A DNA stretch of 64,000 bases, taken from NCBI GenBank assembly GCA_937942435.1, contig CALDEM010000019.1:79812-143811 (forward strand), given 5' to 3'. This stretch comes from an uncultured Saprospiraceae bacterium. Lineage in GTDB: Bacteria > Bacteroidota > Bacteroidia > Chitinophagales > Saprospiraceae. This document shows, piece after piece, positions 21,528 through 31,396 of this stretch (within the stretch, counting starts at the first letter, position 1; each line of letters starts with the position of its first letter). Made by a program: the position numbers and the translations under genes. Below the pieces are notes generated by a model that worked only from the letters and a program-made list of their open reading frames with translations, did not search any database and was not told the DNA's origin.

Positions 21528-23369
21528 TTAATTCGTTTTTGGGTTAGCGTTACCATTTGTATCGCCAAGTTTTATGCCTAAAATCGATATTTGATTACCA
21601 GATGTTGTATTTGGGTCTATAGTCACTTGTTCTGGCATAAAAACCCATGACTGCCCCGATGGAAATTGATTTAATCTTTCAAGTATAATGTTGGTTGTGA
21701 TTACCATGTCGACGACACTAAGGGATCCGTTTTGATTAGCATCAGCGGCCACTTGATCTTGTATGCTCAAGATATTGTTTCCAAGTATGTGATTGCGTGT
21801 GAGCAAGACATCTTGGACCGTAAGTCCATTGCGTACATTATCTGTTTTTTCAAATGTAAAATTGACTTCTGACCTGATATCCTCAATAAGCCAGTTTCCA
21901 TCACTATCTGTAGTAGTGATGATATTGCCATTGGATAGTCGGATCATCACGTCGGCAACGCCTTGATTGTTTCTGTCCACGATTCTCCCAGATACAGACA
22001 CAGAGTTGCTTTGCCCTAACACGCCATCACAGTTCTCATCTATATCATTGTCAGGTAACTCTTCTTGACCTGGATTGATGAAAGGGTTAGCATCATCACA
22101 ATCTACCTCATTGTTAAACCCATCATTATCCTCATCAATCATTTGTGCGATGCCGTCACAGTCTTCATCGATGCTGTTGTTCAAGATTTCTTGAGCGCCG
22201 GGATTGATAGAAGCATCAGTATCATCACAATCGACATCTGAAGTAAACCCATCATTGTCATTGTCTATAGGTACTGTAGAGTCGACCATTGTAGCATATC
22301 TTGGCCGGTTCGGGATCTGGTAATAAACGATATGTGGCACCTCAGATGCATCTAACACCATATCTGTAAGTGCGCCGAGTATGCCAGGAGATCCATCTAC
22401 ACTCTCTACAGTACTGATAGTCCAAGAGCCTGTTTTATTGTTAGCATATTTTACAACCTTCCTGTCTCCATAAGAGATGTGTACATCCTCTTGATTGTCC
22501 AGAGCTATAGCTGTCACCCTGCGGGCTACGCCATTGAGATTAGTCAACGTATCTACTGTCTCCATTACCCAATTAGGGCCCACCTGTCTTGCTATCATCA
22601 CTTTGGCCATGGTTCCTTCATCATCCAGTTTAGATAGATAACATACGTACAAATGATCTGTAGCATCAATCGCTACATCGCCATAGATACCTTTGTCGGT
22701 TATGGTTTCAATCACCCAGCTACCATTGTTGCGATAAGCATATTCAAGGGCTTCATTCTGGGGATTATGATAGACGATATGAGGTTCTTCTGCTCTGTCT
22801 AATACGATAGAAGTGCCACCATTATAAAAGACACCACCTGTAGGTAGAGTTTCTTTATTCCACGTGCCATCTTCTTCTCTTAGGGCATATTCTACACCAG
22901 ATATAAAGTCGGTACTAGCTGTATGGATTCTTCTTCTACTGTCGTAAATAGCAGAGTTATCCCAACCGTCATGGTTCGTACTTTGTACTTCTTCCCGCCG
23001 AGCGTCTACACTATCCAAGGGAAGAACGTAAAGTTCGTTTTCGGTAGAATGATCATGTACAACCATTCCTGCTAATCCTCTGTCGTCCACTGCGATAGCG
23101 GCGGGACCTTCAAAGTATGCATCTAATCCTTGCAAATATCTAACGGCTTTGAGCGTACCATCAGGCTCTATAGTAGTATAGCCTATGTACCCATCGCGTA
23201 CGGATTCGTCAAGGTAACAGATATAGATTTTGTCTATAGAAGATATCGCTATGGATGGCTTTGAGCCTCGATCCAAGTCGAGGATCTCCCACTCTTGGGC
23301 ACTCAGTGACCAAGTATTTGCGAGCACAGCAATAGCTAAGTATATGAGTCTATATCTGATCACATGCAT
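21528..23369 (-). CDS. Secreted beta-propeller-like protein with MopE repeats (x2) and dockerin-like C-terminus (paralogous C-terminal half of 19968..21518)
   Basis: Repeated 'IAIDATDHLYVCYL/IALDNQEDVHISYGD/MVLDASEVPHIVYYQ'; MopE repeats; 'AADANQNGSLSVVDMVITTNIILE...IKLGDTNGNA'. Confidence 0.78.
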   Translation of the reverse strand: MHVIRYRLIYLAIAVLANTWSLSAQEWEILDLDRGSKPSIAISSIDKIYICYLDESVRDGYIGYTTIEPDGTLKAVRYLQGLDAYFEGPAAIAVDDRGLAGMVVHDHSTENELYVLPLDSVDARREEVQSTNHDGWDNSAIYDSRRRIHTASTDFISGVEYALREEDGTWNKETLPTGGVFYNGGTSIVLDRAEEPHIVYHNPQNEALEYAYRNNGSWVIETITDKGIYGDVAIDATDHLYVCYLSKLDDEGTMAKVMIARQVGPNWVMETVDTLTNLNGVARRVTAIALDNQEDVHISYGDRKVVKYANNKTGSWTISTVESVDGSPGILGALTDMVLDASEVPHIVYYQIPNRPRYATMVDSTVPIDNDNDGFTSDVDCDDTDASINPGAQEILNNSIDEDCDGIAQMIDEDNDGFNNEVDCDDANPFINPGQEELPDNDIDENCDGVLGQSNSVSVSGRIVDRNNQGVADVMIRLSNGNIITTTDSDGNWLIEDIRSEVNFTFEKTDNVRNGLTVQDVLLTRNHILGNNILSIQDQVAADANQNGSLSVVDMVITTNIILERLNQFPSGQSWVFMPEQVTIDPNTTSGNQISILGIKLGDTNGNANPKTN

Positions 23370-23443
23370 AAATCAACGATAATGAAAGATAAGGCGAAAA
23401 AACTAATGGTTTTTCCCCTTTTATCATTTCATCTCTACTATGA

Positions 23444-24541
23444 TTACAACTTTTTATTCAAAATAGTTGCGAGTGCTGTTATAGTAGCCTCTGTGGCTTC
23501 TTGATCTCCAATAGTCACACGTATGCACCCCGGAGCTCCAAAGTTACCTGCTGGCCTTACCATGATCTGATGATCCAACATCTTTTCTGTTATAGTCTGT
23601 TCATCATAGTCGGTCTTGATCAGAACAAAGTTACCTTGACTTTTCCAGTGCTTGATACCCATCTTGTCCAGTTGATCTTGCAGATATGTTCTTTGGTTTG
23701 CGACAACGCTCTTAGTAGACTTGATAAAGGTTGAGTTATCGAGGGCAGAGATAGCAGAAGATAGACTGACTGTGTTGATTAAAAAAGGCCTCAGTACTCT
23801 TCTGAGATATGATGCGATGACCTCTGAACTATATGCATACCCGATGCGAAGTCCTGCCATCCCATATGCTTTAGAGTAACTATTGATGGCTATGAGGTTA
23901 GCGCCAGATTGCACATAGGGTAGGCCGATCGTATAATCTTCTTGATCGGCGTATTGATAATAGACTTCGTCATAGACGATCACTACATGATCTGGGACAC
24001 GAGGGATCAGCCTATCTAATTCTTCCTTAGATATATAAGTCCCTGTTGGATTATTAGGTGAAGTTAAGAAGAGCAGCCTTGTTTGTTCATTGATAGCGCT
24101 TAAGATTCCTTTGATGTCTAAGGCGAAGTTTGGTGCCTTTAGAGGCACATCTCTAACTTCGGCGCCCATCCACTGACTAAACATCTTATAGGGTCCGAAA
24201 CAAGGGTTGCTGATGATACAGTTAGTTGTTGGGTCTAAGAATGCCATGACCAGCATCTGAAGTATATCACTACCTCCATTACCCGCTACAAATTGATTTG
24301 CCTTGAGCTCAAAATTATAAAAACGTTCTAATGCTTGGTACAGATGATCAGGAGTAGGATTAGGGTAGATGTTAAGCCGATGATCAGAAAGACTATCATG
24401 TGCGATAGCAGATCCAAGGACATTCTCATTAGATGAGAGCTTATATATCTTTTGATCCTGACTAAGTGCATCAAGACTCTTTCCACCTTTATAACCACCA
24501 GACTGTACTATGTATGGTTTGAATATACGCTCTATCGACAT
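23444..24541 (-). CDS. hisC: Histidinol-phosphate aminotransferase-family PLP aminotransferase
   Basis: KLSSNENVLG, SPNNPTGTYIS, YDEVYYQYAD, SYSKAYGMAGLRIGY. Confidence 0.82.
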   Translation of the reverse strand: MSIERIFKPYIVQSGGYKGGKSLDALSQDQKIYKLSSNENVLGSAIAHDSLSDHRLNIYPNPTPDHLYQALERFYNFELKANQFVAGNGGSDILQMLVMAFLDPTTNCIISNPCFGPYKMFSQWMGAEVRDVPLKAPNFALDIKGILSAINEQTRLLFLTSPNNPTGTYISKEELDRLIPRVPDHVVIVYDEVYYQYADQEDYTIGLPYVQSGANLIAINSYSKAYGMAGLRIGYAYSSEVIASYLRRVLRPFLINTVSLSSAISALDNSTFIKSTKSVVANQRTYLQDQLDKMGIKHWKSQGNFVLIKTDYDEQTITEKMLDHQIMVRPAGNFGAPGCIRVTIGDQEATEATITALATILNKKL

Positions 24542-24559
24542 CTTTTTTGCTATATGATC

Positions 24560-25693
24560 CTACAAGGTACCACGTAGTTCTTGTTCTCTTTCTATCGCTT
24601 CAAAAAGAGCTTTAAAGTTGCCTTTGCCAAATGATTTTGCTCCCTTCCTTTGTATGATCTCAAAGAACATCGTAGGTCTTGGATTAACCGTTTTGGTAAA
24701 TATCTGCAGTAGATAACCATCATCGTCTCTATCAACCAGAATACCTAGATCTTTAAGCGGTTGGATGTCTTCTTCTATTTTTCCAACGCGTTCTTCAAGT
24801 ACATCATAATAGGTACTTGGGATCGTCAAAAACTCAACACCTCTATCTCTAAGTTGAGTTACAGTTTCTATGATGTCATCAGTTGCAACAGCGATGTGCT
24901 GTACGCCTGCGCCTTCATAGAAGTCGAGATATTCGTCTACTTGAGACTTTTTTAATCCGGGAGCGGGTTCGTTGATTGGAAACTTTATTTTACCATCTCC
25001 ATTACTGACTACTTTGCTCATTAAGGCGGTATACTCTGTTGAGATGTCTTTATCATCAAATGACATAATCTGAGCAAAACCCATAACCTTTTGATAGAAC
25101 TCAACGTACTTATTCATATCACCGAGCTCGACATTACCAACCATGTGATCGATATACTTGAGTCCTAGTGATGGAGGGTTGTAGTGACTATCCCATGCCT
25201 TATAACCGGGTAAGAATATGCCATTGTAGTTTTTACGCTCGATGAAGATGTGTACAACTTCACCATAGGTTTTGATCCCAGAGCGCACGATATATCCATC
25301 CTTGTCTGACATACACTCAGGGTGAAGATATGACTCAGCACCTCTTTCCATCGCCGTATTATATGCGATTGTTGCATCTTCCACCCAAAGGGCAGTCACT
25401 TTTACACCGTCACCATGTTTGTCTATGTGTCTTCCTATATCGCTACCACTATGCAAGGGCGAAGTAAGAATCACTCTGATCTTATCTTGTACGATGACAT
25501 AGGACTCTCTATCGGTAAGGCCAGTCTCAAGTCCAGCATACGCTAACGATTGAAACCCAAATGCAGTCTTATAATAGTGAGCTGCTTGCTTAGCATTGCT
25601 CACATAGAGTTCTACATAATCAGTCCCTTTTAAAGGCATGAAGTCTTGTGCTTCAGCAAAGACTTTAGAAGTTTCTACAAGTGTATCGCTCAT
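24560..25693 (-). CDS. hppD: 4-hydroxyphenylpyruvate dioxygenase
   Basis: Start reassigned from 25792 to MSDTLVETSK; DYVELYVSNAKQAAHYYKTAFGFQ, GVQHIAVATDDIIETVTQLRDRGVEFL, LLQIFTKTVNPRPTMFFEIIQRKGAKSFGKGNFKALFEAIE. Confidence 0.94.
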   Translation of the reverse strand: MSDTLVETSKVFAEAQDFMPLKGTDYVELYVSNAKQAAHYYKTAFGFQSLAYAGLETGLTDRESYVIVQDKIRVILTSPLHSGSDIGRHIDKHGDGVKVTALWVEDATIAYNTAMERGAESYLHPECMSDKDGYIVRSGIKTYGEVVHIFIERKNYNGIFLPGYKAWDSHYNPPSLGLKYIDHMVGNVELGDMNKYVEFYQKVMGFAQIMSFDDKDISTEYTALMSKVVSNGDGKIKFPINEPAPGLKKSQVDEYLDFYEGAGVQHIAVATDDIIETVTQLRDRGVEFLTIPSTYYDVLEERVGKIEEDIQPLKDLGILVDRDDDGYLLQIFTKTVNPRPTMFFEIIQRKGAKSFGKGNFKALFEAIEREQELRGTL

Positions 25694-25742
25694 AATATTG
25701 CATTTATAATAGTTGCTAATGCAAATATAAAATTTTTGAGCA

Positions 25743-25771
25743 TAAAAAAAGGTCATCCGAAGGACGACCTG
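25743..25771 (-). terminator. Intrinsic terminator-like hairpin in the 5' leader of hppD (candidate attenuator)
   Basis: Minus strand AGGTCGTCC-TTC-GGATGACCT-TTTTTT: 9 bp stem with one G.U pair plus U-tract, about 50 nt upstream of the hppD ATG. Confidence 0.7.
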
Positions 25772-25960
25772 CATAAAACCCCAAAAAACCAATTGAAAAC
25801 AATCACTTATAAGACGCTGTTAATAGTGCAGACCACATTTTTCTATTACTTATTTCACTTGTTTATTTATATATTTTAATCCGTTAAGTGTACCACACTC
25901 TTTATGAAGCGGTTGGATAATCACATTTAATTTATTAAATATGACTTATATTTTTAGCGA

Positions 25961-26629
25961 ATGACGAATCACTACAAAAACATGGGTAAAGGGTTGCTTT
26001 ATACGCTACTATTGGCCTTTTTATCCACGACGAGCGGCTTTGGCCAATCGGATAACATACTGTGGGCGAGTGTTCAATTTCGGAAGAAGTTCTCTCCAGA
26101 TTGGAGCTTACAAGTACAGCCTATAGTTAGATATGATCAAGACATATCTTCTTATCAGAATGCCTCTCTTGATCTGTCGCTCAGAAGAAACTTAGGAGCT
26201 GGTTGGCATGTGCAATTACTCAGTAGGACTTGGTCAATGCCTGATCGTGCAGATCGACAATTTTTATGGTTAGATGTTGGATATAGTGCAACTATACCGG
26301 CGCTCAAACTGGCTGTCAATAATAGAGTAAGATTTCATCAGGCATTTGATATCGGAGGCTTCACTGATTTAGATTATATCAGATATATCATTCAACTTGT
26401 ACCAACTAACTCGTGGAAGCTAAAACCAACACTGGCATATGAACCTTGGTTTATACTCAACGATGTTGATATTTTTAGAGTCGCAAGGATAGAGCCTGGG
26501 TTGAGATATAAGTTCAATGATACATTTGGCTTGACCACGATATGGAGAAGAGAGATAGACACTAACTCAGACACCGATATAAGGATCACACGCAATCTAT
26601 GGGTAGTCGCGCTTGTATATAACCTCTAA
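25961..26629 (+). CDS. DUF2490-like outer membrane protein
   Basis: Signal peptide; 'WASVQFRKKFSPDWSLQVQPIVRYDQD...RVARIEPGLRYKFNDTFGLTTIWRREIDTNSD'. Confidence 0.72.
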   Translation: MTNHYKNMGKGLLYTLLLAFLSTTSGFGQSDNILWASVQFRKKFSPDWSLQVQPIVRYDQDISSYQNASLDLSLRRNLGAGWHVQLLSRTWSMPDRADRQFLWLDVGYSATIPALKLAVNNRVRFHQAFDIGGFTDLDYIRYIIQLVPTNSWKLKPTLAYEPWFILNDVDIFRVARIEPGLRYKFNDTFGLTTIWRREIDTNSDTDIRITRNLWVVALVYNL

Positions 26630-26633
26630 CTAA

Positions 26634-27848
26634 CTATCTGGCGTCGTTTCCTAATCCATCAAATGTGAAGCTAAATCGCAACGTGTTATCCAAAGGACTA
26701 CGCTGTGAGTTAGTTGGAGCCAGGTAGGCTATGTCGATACCTATGACGTTGTACTTAAGACCAAGACCTATGGTTAGGTATTGTCTGTCACCTTTGAGCG
26801 CATTCTCGTAGAAGTAGCCTGCTCTAACGGCAAACTGCTGATCATACCAGTATTCTGCTCCAATAGAAATAGCAAACTCTCTGAGTTCTTCGCCAAATCC
26901 ACCAGGAGCATCTGAAAACGATCCGAATAAACCGCCAAATGTCGACTTCTGTCGAAAATCCGCAACGCCATCTCCATCTTCATCAAAGTTTGGATGATCA
27001 AATGGAAGTGGAGTAGGTACAAGTAACTTGTTGAGATCTAAAGCAAATGTCACCGTGTTGTACTCATCCATATTCATCTTATAGGCTGTAGCCAATCTAA
27101 GATTAGCAGGGATAAACTCTCTCGCTGCACTCGCAGTATAAGATATCTTACTTCCAAGATTAGTGATTGAAGCTGCAAAAGCAAAATCAGTACCGATGCC
27201 TTTTAACTCTGGATTAGAATGATAAGTCATACTTATATCTGCAGCAAACGCTTTACCTGATGTCACGTCTATCACTCCTATAGACTGACCTGAGGCGAGG
27301 TTAGAGTAGATAAACTTAGCACCTACGGCAGCAGATAATTGGGGTGAGAGCTTTCTTGCATAGGCTGCAGTTAACTCAAACTCGCGAGGTTGACCGCTAC
27401 CTAAAGGACCACCATTGATATCTGTAAAGTTGATCTCACCTAAAGAGAAGTATCTGAATGAACCTCCAAAGGTCTCTTGATCACTGATTCTTTTATATCC
27501 ACCGATGTAGGCTAAGAAGACATCTGTCAAGCCTAGATTTCTCAACCATGGTGTATATGACAATCCAAAGCTTGACTCTCTTTCTGCAAATGCCAACTTA
27601 GATGAGTTGTAATGCATAGAGTAAGGATTGACACCAGTAGCACCACCTGCATCTCCCATTCCACCACCTACTGCATCTGGTATAATTGTCAAAAACGGTA
27701 CAGCTGATAACAATGTGTTAGGTACACACTGGCCGTTTACGTCAGTCGCACAACCTTCTACAGGATTCCATATTACTTGAGCATCTGCTTGCGTGATACA
27801 GAATGAAAGAAGGATACAATATATGATAGATAGTAAATTCGACTTCAT
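26634..27848 (-). CDS. porV: Type IX secretion system outer membrane protein PorV (LptO)
   Basis: 'VPFLTIIPDAVGGGMGDAGGATGVNPYSMHYNSSKLAFAERESSFGLSYTPWLRNLG' PorV signature; next to porU. Confidence 0.9.
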   Translation of the reverse strand: MKSNLLSIIYCILLSFCITQADAQVIWNPVEGCATDVNGQCVPNTLLSAVPFLTIIPDAVGGGMGDAGGATGVNPYSMHYNSSKLAFAERESSFGLSYTPWLRNLGLTDVFLAYIGGYKRISDQETFGGSFRYFSLGEINFTDINGGPLGSGQPREFELTAAYARKLSPQLSAAVGAKFIYSNLASGQSIGVIDVTSGKAFAADISMTYHSNPELKGIGTDFAFAASITNLGSKISYTASAAREFIPANLRLATAYKMNMDEYNTVTFALDLNKLLVPTPLPFDHPNFDEDGDGVADFRQKSTFGGLFGSFSDAPGGFGEELREFAISIGAEYWYDQQFAVRAGYFYENALKGDRQYLTIGLGLKYNVIGIDIAYLAPTNSQRSPLDNTLRFSFTFDGLGNDAR

Positions 27849-27897
27849 TAGATGGTGATTGTTAAAATATAGGTAAGAAACTCTTAAGAGAGCACAA

Positions 27898-30800
27898 TTA
27901 TTTTAATAAGATGACTTTTTTGGCTGCCGTTAGGGGATTATCCCCAGTTGAATCAGCCATAAGGGTAAAATAACATACAAACGTTCCTGCCTTTGCATGA
28001 TATGGCCTCCAAGTTAGTTCAATGTTACCATCTCTTGAGATAGCGCTCTCTTTTAATGTTTCTATTAATTGGCCACTGAGGTTATAAACCTCCATCGAAA
28101 CATCGATATTGTCTTCTCTGATGTCGTGATTTATCAGGAAGGTCGTTTGATCATCTATCGGATTAGGGCTGTTTTCTATACTTATGATCTGTGGTTCTAT
28201 ATCATCACTTACGATAAATGATATGGTTGTTTCACCCACATTATTCGCTACATCAAATGCCTTGACTGTTAGTGTATGTCTTCCTACTGCCAAGTCATCT
28301 ATATTAAATACCAAGGATCCTGATCTTTGATCGTCAAGGCGTCCTTCGAGGAGTTCATTGAGAAAAAGGGTAGTACGTGAGTCTTCGTCTAAGGTCGCTG
28401 TGATCTCATGACCGATCCCTGTGCTACTAAGGTTTAGACCAAAGTCATCCGAGAGATCCACGATTACAAGATTGGATGGTGGTACTTCACTTTCGTTCGT
28501 AAATGTTCTATCATTGAGATAAGCCTGAACAACGGGTGGTTGATCATCAACAATCGGGTTGACAGAGTTGCCTCCTATAAAGAGTTGATCTGAGAATCCA
28601 GCTGCATCTCCATATTCATCAGAGACAGCATAATAAGTTATTTTAGAAGCACCTATAGAGTAGTCTATATCCACAGGCACAGTAAATGAAATATTGATTT
28701 TTCCATTTTCAACCAACGTTCTACCTCTATAGATGACATTGCGTTGCGTTTCATATGACTTTACAAAACTTCTATTGTCATTAGCAATTGTTCTAGTCTC
28801 TGTTGGCTTATCAAATATTACAATGTCCACTAAACCATTGTAATCACTTATGACTTCACCTTGGGTATTTCTAACAGATGCGTTGAGTAACACTTGATCT
28901 AATGCGCTGACCCTTGTCTCTTCGTCTGCGCCAAAAGAAACACCATTGATTCGGTCAGTTGTAATATCTAAAGGCGGAACAGAGAGTCTGATGGTAGGGT
29001 CTCCAATTAGAAAAAACTTACGGGCATTGGAGTTGTCAGAAGGATTGTCATTTTTAGCGCGTCGCATGATCTCCCCGATCCTTAAAAACTTACCATCTTC
29101 TTTTTTAAACATTTGTCTAAATACGGATCTTGTTAACTGGAAGTTTTTAGAAGCATAAACTGATCGTACTGTTGTAAATAATGAAAGAGCCCCCCCTGAT
29201 GGATTGAGAAGAGTCGCTTCACCAGCCGTGGTCATAGAAGGATCATCAAAACCTGTAAAAGAACAAGTAGCTGTCACGATCAATGGTAGTCTGTCAAAGT
29301 TATTCCAACCGTTGATATCATCGATTTTCAAAACACGTTCTTGGGCCCAGCCGTTAGGCCCGCCATGCCCTAAATAGTTTATAATTAGTGCGCCTTGGTC
29401 AACTATTGTATTTAGCCTATCTGTAGCTGTAGGATATCTATTGCCTCCGGGAGTGGACTCTTGTCTGAAAGCATCAAAGTATATCTTCTCTTGATTAACC
29501 AGAGGAAACTCTTCCGCTACCTCTCTCGCAATGATATCAGCGTCATTGACATGCAAATTGTTGTCCTCATCATCTGCTAAGAAGACAATCTGTGTTTTCC
29601 AATTGTCTATTGTTTCTTCATCGATACGCTGGTCGTAGGATATGATTTTATTTACTACAGCGTTTGCTTCTGCAGCATTTCTCACTGTGATACGTCCTAC
29701 ACTGATATCCAGATCTCCACTAAGGTTTCCGTTCTCATCATCATCCAACAAGGCATAATAGTCATCAGAAGGAAAAGCCAATAGTGGATCTAAAGAATTG
29801 AACGTTTCAAAAGTAGGAACAAAATTATCATTAGGATATTCTTTGTTGATATGCCGAAAATCAAATGTCGCATCTCCCAAAAGAATCACATACTCGAAGC
29901 TTGAGAACGATCGATAAAGGTCTCTGATATAATTGCGTATGGCAGTTGGATCCTGTCTCCCGCTACTGTACAAATCATAAATCTTTTGAGGAGTTGTTAT
30001 AAAGCTACTTATATTGTCATTAGCCAATCTATGAGCTCGCAGTCGTTCGGCACTTTCTCTGAATAATTCTGGTGATATAATGAGCAGATTGACTTTTCCA
30101 TTTTCTAATATATCTTCTGACGGGAGAAGTTCTGCAGATAAAGGCTCTATGATGTCATCATCTCTGAAGACTACAAATTCTTGAGGCATTGTTGGGCTGA
30201 TGCCTATCTCATATTTATTATTGATTGCCGAGATGTTTTTTTCAATCGCACGGTAGGGATTAGTTATGTCCCAGATTCTAATTTCTTCTGTGGATGAGAT
30301 GGTCAAACCATCGTAAGTATTGTCACTTGATAGATTGATGTAATTATTGAGGAAAAGTAACTCGGCATCATATCGTGCTTCGCTTAATCCTTCTATGGAT
30401 ATATAGTCGATCCATAATTGAGCATCAGCATCAACTTTAGAAAAGTTAATGCTGAAGTCATCGTTGCTTGATAATCCATCTATAGCGATCGGCAAGATTA
30501 CCCTTCTTGCATAAAGTGCTTCAATGTCAGAGGTGTTAACAGGCGAAAAGTCGATATCATAACGCTGATCATTAATGTCCACAGCAATCGATTCTCTTGA
30601 TTTACTTCTGCCGGCGAAAACAGCATTGATGCGAACATCTCTAAGTGCATTATGTGACCATGTCAATCTGTCTTGAAGATCAAAAGAAGGAATATTCGTT
30701 AATTGCTCACCATACCAATTTTGTCCTGATCCTTGGGTACTCACAAAATCATCTAATAGATTGACCTTGTCCTCGTGATATATCATGCTGTGCAGATAAT

Positions 30801-31332
30801 CAGAAGTTGGATTACTTATGATTTGCTGATTCGATTCTTCCTCTACCTCATTTAAACCTCCTGAACCGCCAACCTTCAAAAAGACAAAGTTTTTGTCATC
30901 AAAAGGGTTCTTGTCTAACACTTGAAGGCCGCGCGACTCATCATACCGATTTTTGTCTGGTCCTTCAGCATAAAAGAGTATTTCGTCAGCGGAGCTGAAC
31001 AGTCCATCACTGTTTATGTCATTTATGGACAAAGCGAGAGCTTCCAATCTTTCGGTATCTTCATAATTGCTATCATGTTGTAAGGGTCCAGATCCTATAG
31101 CGTAGACACTTATGGAGGATATGTCAATCTGCGAAAGAGACTCTTCCGAGTTCTCTTGGAGCCAGCGACCTGATATTTTGTAGACCCCATTTTGATTAAC
31201 AGCTATTCGATATATTTTTCCATCAGATAAAACGTTAGTAGTACGCAGGCTAGTTTGCGCTAGTATGCCTTTTTCAGATGAAAGGCTGAAAAACGTTAAA
31301 AGGATAATAAACAATGTACGCTTTACTACCAT
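27898..31332 (-). CDS. porU: Type IX secretion system sortase PorU (C25 family)
   Basis: 1144 aa; catalytic region 'INYLGHGGPNGWAQERVL...PLIVTATCSFTGFDDP'; C-terminal 'NPIDDQTTFLINHD'. Confidence 0.92.
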   Translation of the reverse strand: MVVKRTLFIILLTFFSLSSEKGILAQTSLRTTNVLSDGKIYRIAVNQNGVYKISGRWLQENSEESLSQIDISSISVYAIGSGPLQHDSNYEDTERLEALALSINDINSDGLFSSADEILFYAEGPDKNRYDESRGLQVLDKNPFDDKNFVFLKVGGSGGLNEVEEESNQQIISNPTSDYLHSMIYHEDKVNLLDDFVSTQGSGQNWYGEQLTNIPSFDLQDRLTWSHNALRDVRINAVFAGRSKSRESIAVDINDQRYDIDFSPVNTSDIEALYARRVILPIAIDGLSSNDDFSINFSKVDADAQLWIDYISIEGLSEARYDAELLFLNNYINLSSDNTYDGLTISSTEEIRIWDITNPYRAIEKNISAINNKYEIGISPTMPQEFVVFRDDDIIEPLSAELLPSEDILENGKVNLLIISPELFRESAERLRAHRLANDNISSFITTPQKIYDLYSSGRQDPTAIRNYIRDLYRSFSSFEYVILLGDATFDFRHINKEYPNDNFVPTFETFNSLDPLLAFPSDDYYALLDDDENGNLSGDLDISVGRITVRNAAEANAVVNKIISYDQRIDEETIDNWKTQIVFLADDEDNNLHVNDADIIAREVAEEFPLVNQEKIYFDAFRQESTPGGNRYPTATDRLNTIVDQGALIINYLGHGGPNGWAQERVLKIDDINGWNNFDRLPLIVTATCSFTGFDDPSMTTAGEATLLNPSGGALSLFTTVRSVYASKNFQLTRSVFRQMFKKEDGKFLRIGEIMRRAKNDNPSDNSNARKFFLIGDPTIRLSVPPLDITTDRINGVSFGADEETRVSALDQVLLNASVRNTQGEVISDYNGLVDIVIFDKPTETRTIANDNRSFVKSYETQRNVIYRGRTLVENGKINISFTVPVDIDYSIGASKITYYAVSDEYGDAAGFSDQLFIGGNSVNPIVDDQPPVVQAYLNDRTFTNESEVPPSNLVIVDLSDDFGLNLSSTGIGHEITATLDEDSRTTLFLNELLEGRLDDQRSGSLVFNIDDLAVGRHTLTVKAFDVANNVGETTISFIVSDDIEPQIISIENSPNPIDDQTTFLINHDIREDNIDVSMEVYNLSGQLIETLKESAISRDGNIELTWRPYHAKAGTFVCYFTLMADSTGDNPLTAAKKVILLK

Positions 31333-31396
31333 TTGTAGATATAAGAACGTTCAAACCTAAAGGTTGTTTGTAACGATTGCTAAGATTTAAGTATTA

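Noticed and set aside
25694-25792. ORF-track N-terminal extension of hppD
   Set aside because: Starts at TTG and reads through a terminator hairpin; the conserved protein starts at 25693. Kept only as a possible leader feature.
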